A DNA stretch of 64,000 nucleotides from NCBI RefSeq assembly GCF_019711565.1, contig NZ_JAIGNN010000002.1:62001-126000 (forward strand), read 5' to 3'. Both the position numbers and the translations under genes were made by a program. Origin of the DNA: Qipengyuania proteolytica. GTDB lineage: Bacteria; Pseudomonadota; Alphaproteobacteria; Sphingomonadales; Sphingomonadaceae. Below, one piece after another: positions 48,082 through 57,196 of the stretch (position 1 is the stretch's first letter; each line of letters begins with the position of its first letter). The notes under the pieces are model-generated. The model searched no databases. It saw only the letters and a list, made by a program, of their open reading frames with translations, and had not been told where the DNA came from.

Positions 48082-49236
48082 TCAGAAAGCGCCCGGCGCA
48101 TTCTCCACCACGACGACCTTGCCGCCGACGACCTCGCGCACTTCCATCGCCCGCTCGACCACGCCCGAACGCTGGAAGCGGAATGCGCCGTCGAGGCCGA
48201 GGAAGCCGTCCGAGCTGCGCAGTTCGCGGATCGGAAAGTCGGTCCCGACCTTCCAGTCGCGCGCGACGCGAAGGGTCAGCAGCACCGCGTCATAGCCGAG
48301 CGTCGCGATCCGGTAGGGCTGGCCGCCGAAGCGCGTCTCGTAACTGTCGACGAAGCGCTTGTAACGGTTGTCCGACACGGCCGAGAAGATCGCCCCGTTC
48401 ATTGAGCCCGCGCGCGTGATCGAGCTTTCGCCGCTCCACAACTCGGTGCCGAGCAGGCGGGCTGAAGCGCCGCCGCTCTTGAGCGTGCCCGCAGCCTGGA
48501 TCGAGAGCCGCGCTCCCTCGGCAATCAGCACGCTGTCGTAGCCACCCTGTGCCTTCAGCCGCTCCGCCGCGCTGACGATCGAGGTGTTGCCGCGCGAATA
48601 ACGCTCGGTCCACACGACCGTGCCGCCATAGGCCGCGACCGAACGCCGCATGGCTTCCTCGGCGCGCACGCCATAGTCGCCGTCGGGGGCGAGGATACCG
48701 AAGGTCTGCGCACCCTTGCCGCGGGCGTATTGCACCGTGCGGGCGATCGACTGCTCGGGGATATGGCCCATGATGAAGACATCGGGGCCCGCCGCATTGG
48801 TGTCGTTGGAGAAGGAAATCACCGGCACATCCGCCGGGCGCGCGACCGACAGGACCGAGGGGATATTGCTGCCGAGAAGCGGACCGAGGATGAGCTTGTT
48901 TCCCTCGGCCACTGCCTGCCGAGCTGCAACCTCGGGTCCGGCTGCCGTATCGTAGGTCGTGATCCGCAAATTGCTGGCGTTAGTGTCGAGCAGCGCCATG
49001 GTGGTCGCATTGGCGATCGCCTGGCCGACATTGGCATTATCGCCCGACATCGGCACCAGCAGCGCGATCCGGTGGCGCGCCTGGTCTTCGGGAAGAACCG
49101 TCGCGCTCGGCTCGGGCGTCGGCGTGTCGACGGGGGCCGGCCTCTCCGCGCCCTTCGGGATCACCGAACAACCTGCCAGCAAAGTCGCCAGCCCTGCTGC
49201 AGCCAGTGTACGACGGTCGATAGTCCAGCGCTTCAT
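48082..49236 (-). CDS. LpoA-like penicillin-binding protein activator lipoprotein
   Basis: A 384-residue periplasmic-binding-protein-fold lipoprotein. The signal RRTLAAAGLATLLAGC gives a lipidated Cys22, followed by a Pro/Thr linker and a Leu/Ile/Val-binding type fold (HRIALLVPMSGDNANVGQAI, then LGPLLGSNIPSV). Family members activate class A PBPs from the outer membrane, as LpoA does in E. coli, or bind small ligands. It begins 19 bp from the divergent rsmI start, the same neighbourhood as in other proteobacteria (lpoA-rsmI-yraN). Confidence 0.9.
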   Translation of the reverse strand: MKRWTIDRRTLAAAGLATLLAGCSVIPKGAERPAPVDTPTPEPSATVLPEDQARHRIALLVPMSGDNANVGQAIANATTMALLDTNASNLRITTYDTAAGPEVAARQAVAEGNKLILGPLLGSNIPSVLSVARPADVPVISFSNDTNAAGPDVFIMGHIPEQSIARTVQYARGKGAQTFGILAPDGDYGVRAEEAMRRSVAAYGGTVVWTERYSRGNTSIVSAAERLKAQGGYDSVLIAEGARLSIQAAGTLKSGGASARLLGTELWSGESSITRAGSMNGAIFSAVSDNRYKRFVDSYETRFGGQPYRIATLGYDAVLLTLRVARDWKVGTDFPIRELRSSDGFLGLDGAFRFQRSGVVERAMEVREVVGGKVVVVENAPGAF

Positions 49237-49255
49237 CTTGCCGCGTCCCTTCGTG

Positions 49256-50125
49256 ATGGTTCATGAGGGGCAGGTGAGTGACACCCTGATCCCCGAACAG
49301 TCCCTCGATCCCGGGCTCTATATCGTCGCGACGCCTATCGGCAACCTCGGCGACATCACCTTACGAGCGATCGACGTGCTCAAGCGGTGCGAGGGGGTCG
49401 CTTGCGAGGACACCCGGGTCACGGGCAAGCTGCTGAAACACCTCGGTATTTCCAAGCCCCTTTGGCGCTATGACGACCATAGTGAGCATCGCGACCGGAC
49501 GCGGCTGGTCGACTCCATGCGGACTCGCGCGGTAGTGCTGGTGAGCGATGCCGGCACGCCGCTGGTAAGCGATCCGGGATACAGGCTGGTCAACGATTGC
49601 CGTGCTGAGGGTATTCCCGTCACGGTCGTACCGGGAGCCTGCGCGGCGATCGCCGGGCTGTCGCTCTCGGGCCTGCCGAACGATCGCTTTCTCTTTGCCG
49701 GTTTCCTTCCGGGCAAGGACAAGGCGCGGCGCGAATTTCTGGAAGAGCTCGCCCCGGTCGATACCACGCTGGTCTTCCACGAGACTTCGCCGCGGCTGCT
49801 GAAATCGCTCGAGACCATCGGCGAAGTCCTCCCGCATCGCGAGGTGGCGGTCGCGCGCGAATTGACCAAGCTGCACGAGGAATGCCGCCGCGGCCTGACG
49901 CACGGGCTGGTTGCCTATTACGAGGCGCATCCGCCGAAGGGCGAAATCGTCCTCCTGGTCGGCCCGCCGGTGCCGATCGAAGCGAGCGAGGCCGATGCCG
50001 ATATCCTGCTGGCCGAGGCCTTGCAGACGCTCAAGCCCTCGCAGGCGGCGAGCAGGGTGGCCAAGGAGACCGGGCTCGACCGCAAGCAACTCTACGCCCG
50101 GGCGATGGAACTGCGCGAGGGATGA
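49256..50125 (+). CDS. rsmI: 16S rRNA (cytidine(1402)-2'-O)-methyltransferase
   Basis: RsmI 2'-O-methylates C1402 in the ribosomal decoding centre. The 289-residue product has GLYIVATPIGNLGDITLRA, the catalytic-loop DAGTPLVSDPGYRLV and VVPGACAAIAGLSLSGLP, in standard order. The start is uncertain: ATG 49256 has no clear ribosome-binding site, while a GTG at 49274 follows GAGGGG at short spacing. A frame extending further back to 48959 is antisense to the LpoA-like gene and was rejected. It overlaps yraN as ATGA. Confidence 0.93.
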   Translation: MVHEGQVSDTLIPEQSLDPGLYIVATPIGNLGDITLRAIDVLKRCEGVACEDTRVTGKLLKHLGISKPLWRYDDHSEHRDRTRLVDSMRTRAVVLVSDAGTPLVSDPGYRLVNDCRAEGIPVTVVPGACAAIAGLSLSGLPNDRFLFAGFLPGKDKARREFLEELAPVDTTLVFHETSPRLLKSLETIGEVLPHREVAVARELTKLHEECRRGLTHGLVAYYEAHPPKGEIVLLVGPPVPIEASEADADILLAEALQTLKPSQAASRVAKETGLDRKQLYARAMELREG

Positions 50126-50472
50126 AGCGGCAGATCGCCGAAAAGAGCGGCCGCGAGGGCGAGGCGCGCGCTGCCTTCTGGCTCAGGGCCAAGGGCTGGC
50201 AGATCCTCGACACGCGGGTGAAGACGCCCGCGGGCGAGATCGACCTCGTCGCCCGGCGCGGCGGGCTGATCGCCTTCATCGAGGTCAAGTGGCGCAAGAA
50301 GCGCGCCGATCTCGACCATGCGATCGACGAATACCGCCTGTCGCGCGTAGCGGCGGCGGTGGAAGCGGTCGCGCATCGCTATGCCGAGAACGGCGAGGAC
50401 ATTCGCATCGACGTGATCCTGCTTGCGCCGGGCAGCTTCCCTCGCCACATCGCCAATGCTTGGCAGCCTTAG
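50122..50472 (+). CDS. yraN: YraN/UPF0102 family nuclease-like protein
   Basis: A 116-residue UPF0102 protein with the restriction-endonuclease-like fold: GREGEARAAFWLRAKGW, then GEIDLVARRGGLIAFIEVKWR, where Asp, Glu and Lys form a PD-(D/E)xK-type site. The substrate is unknown. The conserved neighbour rsmI overlaps it by 4 nt, and gshB follows after 10 nt. Confidence 0.93.
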   Translation: MKRQIAEKSGREGEARAAFWLRAKGWQILDTRVKTPAGEIDLVARRGGLIAFIEVKWRKKRADLDHAIDEYRLSRVAAAVEAVAHRYAENGEDIRIDVILLAPGSFPRHIANAWQP

Positions 50473-50482
50473 AGGAGCCCCC

Positions 50483-51451
50483 ATGTCGTTACGCGTCGCC
50501 GTCCAGATGGACCCGCTGGAAAGCATCAATATCGCGGGCGACAGCTCCTTCGCGCTCATGCTGGCCGCGCAGGCGCGCGGGCACGAGGTCTGGCACTACG
50601 ACGTCACGACGCTGGCCTACGAGAGTGACGGCACGCCGCAGGGGCGCATCACCGCCCATGCCGCGCCGGTGACGGTGCAACGGGTTGCGGGCGATCATTT
50701 CACCATGGGCGATCGCAGGCGGGTCGACCTGGCGCGCGAGATCGACGTGGTGCTCATGCGGCAGGATCCGCCGTTCCATCTCGGCTATATCAGTTCAGCG
50801 CTGCTGCTCGACCGGCTGAAAGGTACGACGCTGGTCGTGAACGACCCGCGCGAGGTTGTGAACGCGCCGGAAAAGATGTTCGTCCTCGATTACGCGCAAT
50901 ACATGCCGCCCACACTGGTCGCGCGGAAGCTCGACGACCTGCGTGATTTCCAAAAGAAGCACGGATCGGTGGTGGTGAAACCGCTCCACGGCAATGGCGG
51001 CAAGGCGATCTTCCGTATCGATGCCGAGGGCACCAATCTTTCGGCGCTTAGCGAAGTCTTCGACCAGACCTGGCCCGAACCGCACATGGTCCAGCCTTTC
51101 CTTCCCGAAGTCAGTGAAGGCGACAAGCGGATCGTCCTAATCGACGGCGAATTTGCAGGTGCAATCAATCGTTTCCCGGGAGAAGGTGAGTTCCGTTCCA
51201 ACCTCGCGCAAGGCGGCTCTGCCGAGGCTACCACGCTGACCGAGCGCGAAGAAGAGATCTGCGCGGCCATGGGCCCCGAGCTCAAGCGGCGAGGGCTGGT
51301 GTTCGTCGGGATCGACGTGATCGGGGGCAAGTACCTGACCGAGATCAACGTCACGTCGCCGACCGGCATCGTCGCGATCGACCGCTTCAACGGCACCGAC
51401 ACGCCCGGCCTGATCTGGGACGCTATCGAGCGCAGGCACGCGAACCTTTGA
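50483..51451 (+). CDS. gshB: Glutathione synthetase
   Basis: GshB joins gamma-glutamylcysteine and glycine with ATP. The 322-residue protein has the N-terminal MDPLESINIAGDSSF, MRQDPPFHLGYI and the ATP-grasp core with VVKPLHGNGGKAIFRI and DVIGGKYLTEINVTSPTG. AGAGGAG lies before ATG 50483. It is the third gene in rsmI-yraN-gshB, an order seen in many alphaproteobacteria. Confidence 0.96.
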   Translation: MSLRVAVQMDPLESINIAGDSSFALMLAAQARGHEVWHYDVTTLAYESDGTPQGRITAHAAPVTVQRVAGDHFTMGDRRRVDLAREIDVVLMRQDPPFHLGYISSALLLDRLKGTTLVVNDPREVVNAPEKMFVLDYAQYMPPTLVARKLDDLRDFQKKHGSVVVKPLHGNGGKAIFRIDAEGTNLSALSEVFDQTWPEPHMVQPFLPEVSEGDKRIVLIDGEFAGAINRFPGEGEFRSNLAQGGSAEATTLTEREEEICAAMGPELKRRGLVFVGIDVIGGKYLTEINVTSPTGIVAIDRFNGTDTPGLIWDAIERRHANL

Positions 51452-51476
51452 GCGCCGGGCGCGTTGACGCCCTGCC

Positions 51477-52073
51477 ATGAACAGTTTCATCCTCGGTGCG
51501 ATCGCAAGCGGCGGTTATCTCGGCATCTTTCTGCTGATGGCCCTGGAGAACATCTTTCCGCCCGTGCCGTCCGAAATCATCATGGGCTACAGCGGCGTGC
51601 TCGTCGCGCGCGGAGAAATGGATTTCGCGCCCGTTCTCGTCATCGGGACGCTCGGCACGGTTGCGGGCAATTACTTCTGGTACTGGCTCGGCCATCGCTG
51701 GAAAGAGGACGACCTCAAGCGGTTCATCGCGAAATACGGGCGGTGGCTAACCTTCGAATGGTCGGAATTCATCGCCGCGCGGGAGAAGTTCCGGCGGCAT
51801 GGCGACTGGATCGTGTTCCTGCTGCGCGCGTCGCCCTTCCTGCGCACGATCATCTCGCTGCCCGCCGGGCTGGCGCGCATGAAGCTGTGGCGTTTCCTGC
51901 TTTTCACCTTCCTCGGCTCGCTGGTGTGGAATGGCGCGCTGATCCTGGGCGGCGGGGCGCTGTCGGGCGTTATCGAGCGGTACGAAACCTACGCCAGTTG
52001 GGCCATCGGCGCCTTTATAGGGCTGGGGATTGCCTGGTATGTCTGGCGGGTGGTGACGTGGGAGCCGTCCTAA
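51477..52073 (+). CDS. DedA family membrane protein
   Basis: A 198-residue DedA/VTT protein with about five hydrophobic segments, including the re-entrant pattern ENIFPPVPSEIIMGYSG and FRRHGDWIVFLLRASPFLRT. DedA proteins are implicated in lipid flipping and membrane potential maintenance. It begins 26 nt after gshB and is probably co-transcribed. Its stop shares bases with the xerC stop (CTAA). Confidence 0.92.
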   Translation: MNSFILGAIASGGYLGIFLLMALENIFPPVPSEIIMGYSGVLVARGEMDFAPVLVIGTLGTVAGNYFWYWLGHRWKEDDLKRFIAKYGRWLTFEWSEFIAAREKFRRHGDWIVFLLRASPFLRTIISLPAGLARMKLWRFLLFTFLGSLVWNGALILGGGALSGVIERYETYASWAIGAFIGLGIAWYVWRVVTWEPS

Positions 52074-52966
52074 TCCCGTTCACGCGGATGGGCGTTGCGA
52101 TAGGTGTCGAGCAGCGTTGCCGCATCGACCTTGGTGTAGATCTGGGTCGATCCTAGGCTCGCGTGGCCGAGCAGCTCCTGCAAGCTGCGAAGATCGGCGC
52201 CCGCCCCGAGCAGATGCGTGGCGAAGCTGTGCCGCAGGGCATGCGGTGTCGCCGTGTCGGGCAGGCCCAGCGCCTTGCGCGCTCGCGCGGTTGCCTTCTG
52301 CACCACACCTTGGCTCAGCGGGCCGCCCTTGACCCCGCGGAACAGCGGGTCGTCCTTGCCGAGCGGCCACGGGCATAACCGCACATATTCTGACGCGGCA
52401 TCACGCACCATCGGCAGGATTGGGACGACCCGCTGCTTGTTGCCCTTGCCGGTCACGGTCAGGCGCTCGCCCAGAGGCAGGTCGCCGCCCTTGAGCGAGA
52501 GCGCCTCGGCTATACGCATTCCCGCGCCGTAAAGCAGCAGCAGCACCGCCCGGTCGCGCGCGCCCGTCCACTCTTCGCCCGCCAGCGCCTCGACGGTATC
52601 GACCAGGCCGATCGCGTCATCTGGCGTCACGGGGCGGGGCAGGCCCCTCTTGATGCGCGGGCCGCGCAGCCGCGGAGCGTCGGTGACGTCATGCCCGGCC
52701 TGCGTCCGCGCAAAGGCGATGAAGCCCTTGAGCGCCGACAACTCGCGCGCCGCGGACACATTGGCGAGGCCATCGCTCCGCCGTGACGCCAGATGGGTCC
52801 TCAGCCGTGTCGCGGTGATATCGGCGACGTCGTCCCAGCTGTCGCAAGAGAGGCGGGTCACGAGCAATTCTGCCGCCTTGGCATAGGCGCACACCGTGTG
52901 CGGCGACTTGCGCTGGGCAAGCGTGAGATGGTCGTGCCACGCCGCCAGCACATCGGCCTTGCTCAT
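52070..52966 (-). CDS. xerC: Tyrosine recombinase XerC
   Basis: XerC acts with XerD at dif to resolve chromosome dimers. The 298-residue protein has an N-terminal SAM-like core-binding domain and a catalytic domain with Arg151, Lys174, His242, Arg245, His268 and nucleophile Tyr277. The full set is present, so it should be active. Assignment as XerC rather than XerD or a mobile-element integrase rests on length, the HALRHSFATH motif and the conserved neighbourhood. It overlaps the hemW stop by 4 nt. Confidence 0.88.
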   Translation of the reverse strand: MSKADVLAAWHDHLTLAQRKSPHTVCAYAKAAELLVTRLSCDSWDDVADITATRLRTHLASRRSDGLANVSAARELSALKGFIAFARTQAGHDVTDAPRLRGPRIKRGLPRPVTPDDAIGLVDTVEALAGEEWTGARDRAVLLLLYGAGMRIAEALSLKGGDLPLGERLTVTGKGNKQRVVPILPMVRDAASEYVRLCPWPLGKDDPLFRGVKGGPLSQGVVQKATARARKALGLPDTATPHALRHSFATHLLGAGADLRSLQELLGHASLGSTQIYTKVDAATLLDTYRNAHPRERD

Positions 52967-54117
52967 GGCGTCACCAGCTCCTCGCGCACCAGTTCGCCGA
53001 GAAGCGCATCGAGCAGCGGCATGCCTTGCGGCGTGACGCCAATCCGCTCCTCCGCCTCCCACGCGAGGCCCAGGTCGCGATAGAGAGCCAGCTTGGCGTC
53101 ATCCAAAAGCTGCGCCGGCGTGACGTCGAAGCGGCGTGCCAGCGCGGCAAGGTCCACACCCTCGGCAAGCCGCAAACCCATCAGCAATGCCTCGGAGGCC
53201 TTTTCGCGCGGATCGAGTTCGCGCGCCTCGGCGATGCCGTGCCCTTGCGCCTCGATTGCGGCGAGGAAGTTCTCCGGCTTCTTGTGGCGCACGGTGGCGA
53301 TGCCTGCGCGCCGCCCATGCGCACCGGGCCCGATCCCGACATAGTCCTGGTAGCGCCAGTAGGTGAGGTTGTGCCGGCTTTCCTCGCCGGGTCGCGCATG
53401 GTTGCTGATCTCGTAGGCGGGCAGGCCGGCGCCGTCGGTCATCGTTCGCGTTACCGCAAACAGGTCCGCCGCATGATCGTCATCGAGCGGCTCGAACACC
53501 CCGCGCCGGACATCGGTGGCAAAGCGCGTCGCCGGTTCGATGGTCAGCTGGTAAAGCGACATATGGCCCGTGCCGAGCGCCAGCGCCTCGCCTAGTTCGG
53601 CGGCCCATTCCGATTCGGTTTGCCCCGGGCGGGCGTAGATCAGATCGATCGACACCCGGTTGAACCACTTGTGCGCCGTTTCGACGGCCTTCAGCGCCTC
53701 GTCTGCCCCATGCAACCGACCGAGAAAACGGAGCACTTCGTCGCGCAGGCTCTGCACGCCGAGTGAGACGCGATTGACCCCGGCACCGGCCAAGACCGCG
53801 AAATTGGCGGCTTCGACGGAGGAGGGATTGGCCTCCAGCGTGATCTCGATACCCGGCTCAAAGCCCCAGAGCTGCTCCGCCTCGGCGAGCAGCCTCTCCA
53901 CAAGAGCAGGGGGCATAAGGGAGGGAGTTCCCCCGCCAAAAAAGATACTTGCGAGCTTTTCCTCGGCAGCGCCTGAAGTCGCCTCGTGCCGCATGTCGGC
54001 GAGCAGGGCGGCTTCCCACGCGGCCATGTCCGCGCTCGCCCGGATATGGCTGTTGAAGTCGCAATAGGGGCATTTGGCGAGGCAGAAGGGCCAGTGAATA
54101 TAGAGTGCGCGCGCCAC
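52963..54117 (-). CDS. hemW: Heme chaperone HemW (radical SAM)
   Basis: HemW is a CPDH-like radical SAM protein that transfers heme to respiratory enzymes. The 384-residue product has the cluster motif FCLAKCPYCDF (Cys12, Cys16, Cys19; CxxxCxxC), FFGGGTPSL for SAM and RVSLGVQSL. HemW-specific features such as YQLTIEPAT and the C-terminal winged-helix region are present. It is first in an overlapping pair with xerC, and 36 bp from the divergent CAP gene. Confidence 0.93.
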   Translation of the reverse strand: MARALYIHWPFCLAKCPYCDFNSHIRASADMAAWEAALLADMRHEATSGAAEEKLASIFFGGGTPSLMPPALVERLLAEAEQLWGFEPGIEITLEANPSSVEAANFAVLAGAGVNRVSLGVQSLRDEVLRFLGRLHGADEALKAVETAHKWFNRVSIDLIYARPGQTESEWAAELGEALALGTGHMSLYQLTIEPATRFATDVRRGVFEPLDDDHAADLFAVTRTMTDGAGLPAYEISNHARPGEESRHNLTYWRYQDYVGIGPGAHGRRAGIATVRHKKPENFLAAIEAQGHGIAEARELDPREKASEALLMGLRLAEGVDLAALARRFDVTPAQLLDDAKLALYRDLGLAWEAEERIGVTPQGMPLLDALLGELVREELVTP

Positions 54118-54153
54118 GGTGCCTTCAGCTTATCTTAACCTCGGAGGCGAAAT

Positions 54154-54711
54154 TTGCGCCTGATGGACGGGTCGAAAAAACGAATGGCGCCACTTCTGGG
54201 CGCTCTGGGACTGCTGTGTGCCACGGGGATTGCCGTGGCCGCAAGCGCGTCGTCGCCTGCGGGCAGGAGCGATCTGCATCGCGCGGCGGATATCCTCGCG
54301 CTGCACAACCAGGAACGCGAACAGCTCGGGCTGCCGAAGCTCAAGTGGAACGTCCACCTGGAGCGCGAGGCGGAGGAGTGGGCCTACGAACTGTCACGCC
54401 GCGGCCGCCTCGAACATGCCGACCGGGGCAAGCGGAACGGAACGGGCGAGAACCTGTGGATGGGTTCGGCAGGCCACTGGTCCTACGATACGGCCGTCGG
54501 CCTCTTCATCGACGAGAAGAAGCACTACCGGCACAACGCCTTCCCCGAGATTTCGAAGACCGGAAAGTGGCAGGACGTCGCGCATTACACACAGGTCGTG
54601 TGGCGCGACACGCAGGAAGTGGGCTGCGCCTTCATCACTGCACGCGGGAACGACGTGCTCGTCTGCCGCTACTGGCCCGCCGGCAATGTCTGGGGCCGCA
54701 AGGCCTTTTAG
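54154..54711 (+). CDS. CAP (SCP/PR1) domain secreted protein
   Basis: A 185-residue exported CAP-domain protein: signal peptide (about 11-35), then LALHNQEREQLGLPKLKWN, a HADRGKRNGTGENLW block, HYTQVVWRDTQEVGCAF and CRYWPAGN, which are CAP motifs 1-4. The domain usually binds lipids or acts as a scaffold; the bacterial function is unclear. Start choice: TTG 54154 has GGAGG six nt upstream, while ATG 54163 has the same site too far away. Either keeps the signal peptide. It is divergent from hemW and convergent with rdgB. Confidence 0.87.
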   Translation: MRLMDGSKKRMAPLLGALGLLCATGIAVAASASSPAGRSDLHRAADILALHNQEREQLGLPKLKWNVHLEREAEEWAYELSRRGRLEHADRGKRNGTGENLWMGSAGHWSYDTAVGLFIDEKKHYRHNAFPEISKTGKWQDVAHYTQVVWRDTQEVGCAFITARGNDVLVCRYWPAGNVWGRKAF

Positions 54712-54715
54712 GCGA

Positions 54716-55342
54716 TCAGCCGAACTGCTCGGCGACGAGCTTGGCGAAGGCGTCGGCCCGGTGGCTGATGGCGTGCTTTTCGGCCGGGTCCAGCTCGGCA
54801 AAGGTCTGCTCGCGCCCGACCGGCACGAAGACCGGATCGTAGCCGAACCCCATCGTCCCGCGCGGCGGCCAGGTGAGCGTGCCGGGCGCACGCCCTTCGT
54901 AGACAGCGTATTCGCCATCGGGCCACGCAATCGCGAGCACGCAGTGGAAGGCGCAGGCGCGATCGACGTCGGCGCCTTTCTCCTGCAGCATGCCCTCGAC
55001 CTTGCCCATCGCCATGTACCAGTCGCGGCCCGGATCGCCCTCGAACCATTGCCGTTCGGCCCAGTCGGCGGTGTAGACGCCGGGCCGCCCGTCGAGCGCG
55101 TCGACCGAGAGGCCGCTATCGTCGGCAAGGGCGACGAGACCAGAGGCCTCGGCGGCCGCGCGCGCCTTGATCAGCGCGTTCTGGACGAAGGTCGTCCCTG
55201 TTTCCGCCGGTTCGGGCAAGCCGAGCGATCCCGCCGACAGGCATTTCAGGCCATGCGGTTCGAGCAGCGCAGCGATCTCCTTGAGCTTGCCCGCATTGTG
55301 CGTTGCGATCACCAGGCTGCCCGAACCCAGGCGACGGGTCAT
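54716..55342 (-). CDS. rdgB: XTP/dITP diphosphatase (Ham1/RdgB)
   Basis: RdgB removes non-canonical purine triphosphates. The 208-residue product has [15 protein letters not shown], the metal-binding [20 protein letters not shown] and GFGYDPVF, followed by the closing SHRADAF. It overlaps the rph stop by 4 nt, the common rph-rdgB pairing. Confidence 0.95.
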   Translation of the reverse strand: MTRRLGSGSLVIATHNAGKLKEIAALLEPHGLKCLSAGSLGLPEPAETGTTFVQNALIKARAAAEASGLVALADDSGLSVDALDGRPGVYTADWAERQWFEGDPGRDWYMAMGKVEGMLQEKGADVDRACAFHCVLAIAWPDGEYAVYEGRAPGTLTWPPRGTMGFGYDPVFVPVGREQTFAELDPAEKHAISHRADAFAKLVAEQFG

Positions 55343-56055
55343 GCGCGGGTCGCCTCGTCCTGCGCCTTGAAGATCTGCGCGCAGCCGATCTGGGCAAGGC
55401 GGAGCAGGCGCAGGAAGCCTTCCTCGTCATAAGGTGCGCCCTCGGCGGTGGCCTGCGCCTCGGCGATCTTGCCGCCTTCGATCAGCACGAAATTCGCGTC
55501 GGCGTCGGCGCCCGAATCCTCCGGATAATCGAGGTCGAGCACCGGCGTGCCCTGATAGATGCCGCAGGAGATCGCGGCGACCTTGGCGGTGATCGGGTCT
55601 TCCTTGATCGCGCCCGCCTTCATCAGTTCGTTCACCGCGAGCCGCAGGGCGACCCACGCGCCCGAAATCGACGCGGTGCGGGTGCCGCCATCGGCCTGGA
55701 TCACGTCGCAATCGAGGGTGATCTGCCGCTCGCCGAGCTTCTTGTGATCGACCACGGCACGCAGACTACGGCCGATCAGGCGCTGGATTTCCTGCGTGCG
55801 TCCGCTCTGCCTGCCCTTGGCCGCCTCGCGCTGGCCGCGAGTGTGGGTGGCGCGCGGCAGCATCGAATATTCGCCGGTGACCCAGCCTTCGCCCTTGCCG
55901 CGCAGCCACGGCGGGATCCGTTCTTCGACCGACGCGGTGCACAGCACACGGGTTTCGCCGAAGCTGATCAGGCAGCTGCCCTCGGCATGCTTGGTATAGC
56001 CGGTCTCGATGGTGATGGCGCGCATTTCGTCGGGCGCACGGCCGGAAGGTCGCAT
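55339..56055 (-). CDS. rph: Ribonuclease PH
   Basis: RNase PH trims the 3' ends of tRNA precursors by phosphorolysis. The 238-residue protein has [34 protein letters not shown] and [15 protein letters not shown], the phosphate and RNA-binding parts of the family. ATG 56055 gives the normal length; the frame is open further upstream, but that part lies across the divergent hrcA gene. The 84-bp gap to hrcA must hold both promoters. Confidence 0.95.
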   Translation of the reverse strand: MRPSGRAPDEMRAITIETGYTKHAEGSCLISFGETRVLCTASVEERIPPWLRGKGEGWVTGEYSMLPRATHTRGQREAAKGRQSGRTQEIQRLIGRSLRAVVDHKKLGERQITLDCDVIQADGGTRTASISGAWVALRLAVNELMKAGAIKEDPITAKVAAISCGIYQGTPVLDLDYPEDSGADADANFVLIEGGKIAEAQATAEGAPYDEEGFLRLLRLAQIGCAQIFKAQDEATRA

Positions 56056-56104
56056 TTCGGTCTCCAATGCAGTCGAATCTCGCCATGGCGTTTGGCGGAT
56101 GGCA

Positions 56105-56133
56105 CTTGAGGCCGCAAGGGGAGCGGCTAGATA
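56105..56133 (+). promoter_or_regulatory. Promoter of hrcA-grpE
   Basis: TTGAGG (56106-56111) and TAGATA (56128-56133) with a 16-nt spacer form a sigma-70-like pair. The same bases also read CTTG-N18-CTAGAT, a partial match to the alphaproteobacterial heat-shock promoter. Transcription would start at or beside the ATG at 56140. No CIRCE repeat is present. Confidence 0.45.
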
Positions 56134-56139
56134 GGGGGC

Positions 56140-57183
56140 ATGAATTCCCCACCGCTCACCGACATGTCCGACCGGGCGCGCGAGATCTTCCGCCTCGTGG
56201 TGGAGGGTTATCTCGACAGCGGGCAGCCGGTCGGCTCGAAAGCGCTGGCGGGGGGAGGGGGCGTCAATTTGTCGCCCGCCTCGATCCGCTCGGTCCTCGC
56301 CGAGCTGGAGCAACGTGGGCTGCTCGCCGCACCGCATACGAGTGCGGGACGCATGCCGACCGAATCGGGCCTGCGCCTATTCGTCGATGCGATGATGCAG
56401 GTGGCCGAGCCCACGCGCGAAGAACGCGCCGCGATCGAGCAACGCCTCGCCGAACCCGGCCCGATCGAGCGCGCGCTCGAAGAGACCTCGGCGCTGCTGT
56501 CCGATCTTTCGGGTGCTGCGGGCATGGTGATGGTGCCGAGCCGCGAACCGCGACTGGCGCAGGTTTCGCTGACGGCGCTCGATGCGAACCGCGTGCTGGC
56601 GGTCCTGGTGGGGGAGGACGGGCATATCGAGAACCGCGTGCTGCCGCTGCCGGCAGAGGCACTCGGCACCTCGCTCGAGCAGGCGAGCAACTACCTCACG
56701 GCGCGCACCTCGGGCCGGACGCTGGCGGAGGCGGCCAGGCTGGTCGAAAGCGAGATCGCATCGGGCAAGTCTGCGCTCGACGAGGCGAGCCGAGACCTCG
56801 TGCAGCGCGGCCTCGCAACCTGGAGCGAGGACGCCAGCAGCCGGCCGGTGCTGATCGTGCGCGGACAGGCCAATCTGCTCGACGAAGCCGCCCTTACCGA
56901 CATCGAGCGCGTTCGCTCGCTGCTCGACGACCTCGAGAACAAGCAATCGGTCTCCGCCCTGCTCGAGCGTGCGCGCAAGGCAGAAGCCATGCGGATTTTC
57001 ATCGGCAGCGAGAACCGCCTGTTCTCGCTTTCGGGCTCGTCGGTGATCGCCGCGCCCTACCGCGACCGTGAAGGCAAGGTGGTCGGCGTACTGGGCGTGA
57101 TCGGGCCGACGCGGTTGAATTACGCGCGAGTCGTCCCCATGGTGGATTTCACGGCCCGCTCGCTGGGCAAGAGATTAGGCTGA
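56140..57183 (+). CDS. hrcA: Heat-inducible transcription repressor HrcA
   Basis: HrcA represses chaperone genes by binding the CIRCE repeat and is kept active by GroEL. The 347-residue protein has an N-terminal winged helix ([18 protein letters not shown], then [18 protein letters not shown]), a dimerisation domain and a C-terminal GAF-like region with [23 protein letters not shown] lies directly before the ATG, too close for a normal ribosome-binding site. It is followed after 13 nt by grpE. Confidence 0.95.
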   Translation: MNSPPLTDMSDRAREIFRLVVEGYLDSGQPVGSKALAGGGGVNLSPASIRSVLAELEQRGLLAAPHTSAGRMPTESGLRLFVDAMMQVAEPTREERAAIEQRLAEPGPIERALEETSALLSDLSGAAGMVMVPSREPRLAQVSLTALDANRVLAVLVGEDGHIENRVLPLPAEALGTSLEQASNYLTARTSGRTLAEAARLVESEIASGKSALDEASRDLVQRGLATWSEDASSRPVLIVRGQANLLDEAALTDIERVRSLLDDLENKQSVSALLERARKAEAMRIFIGSENRLFSLSGSSVIAAPYRDREGKVVGVLGVIGPTRLNYARVVPMVDFTARSLGKRLG

Positions 57184-57196
57184 CAAGGTTTTTACA

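Noticed and set aside
52070..52966. The tyrosine recombinase as a mobile-element integrase
   Set aside because: Its length, motif set and conserved housekeeping neighbours (hemW, dedA, gshB) fit chromosomal XerC. No tRNA attachment site or element boundaries are nearby.
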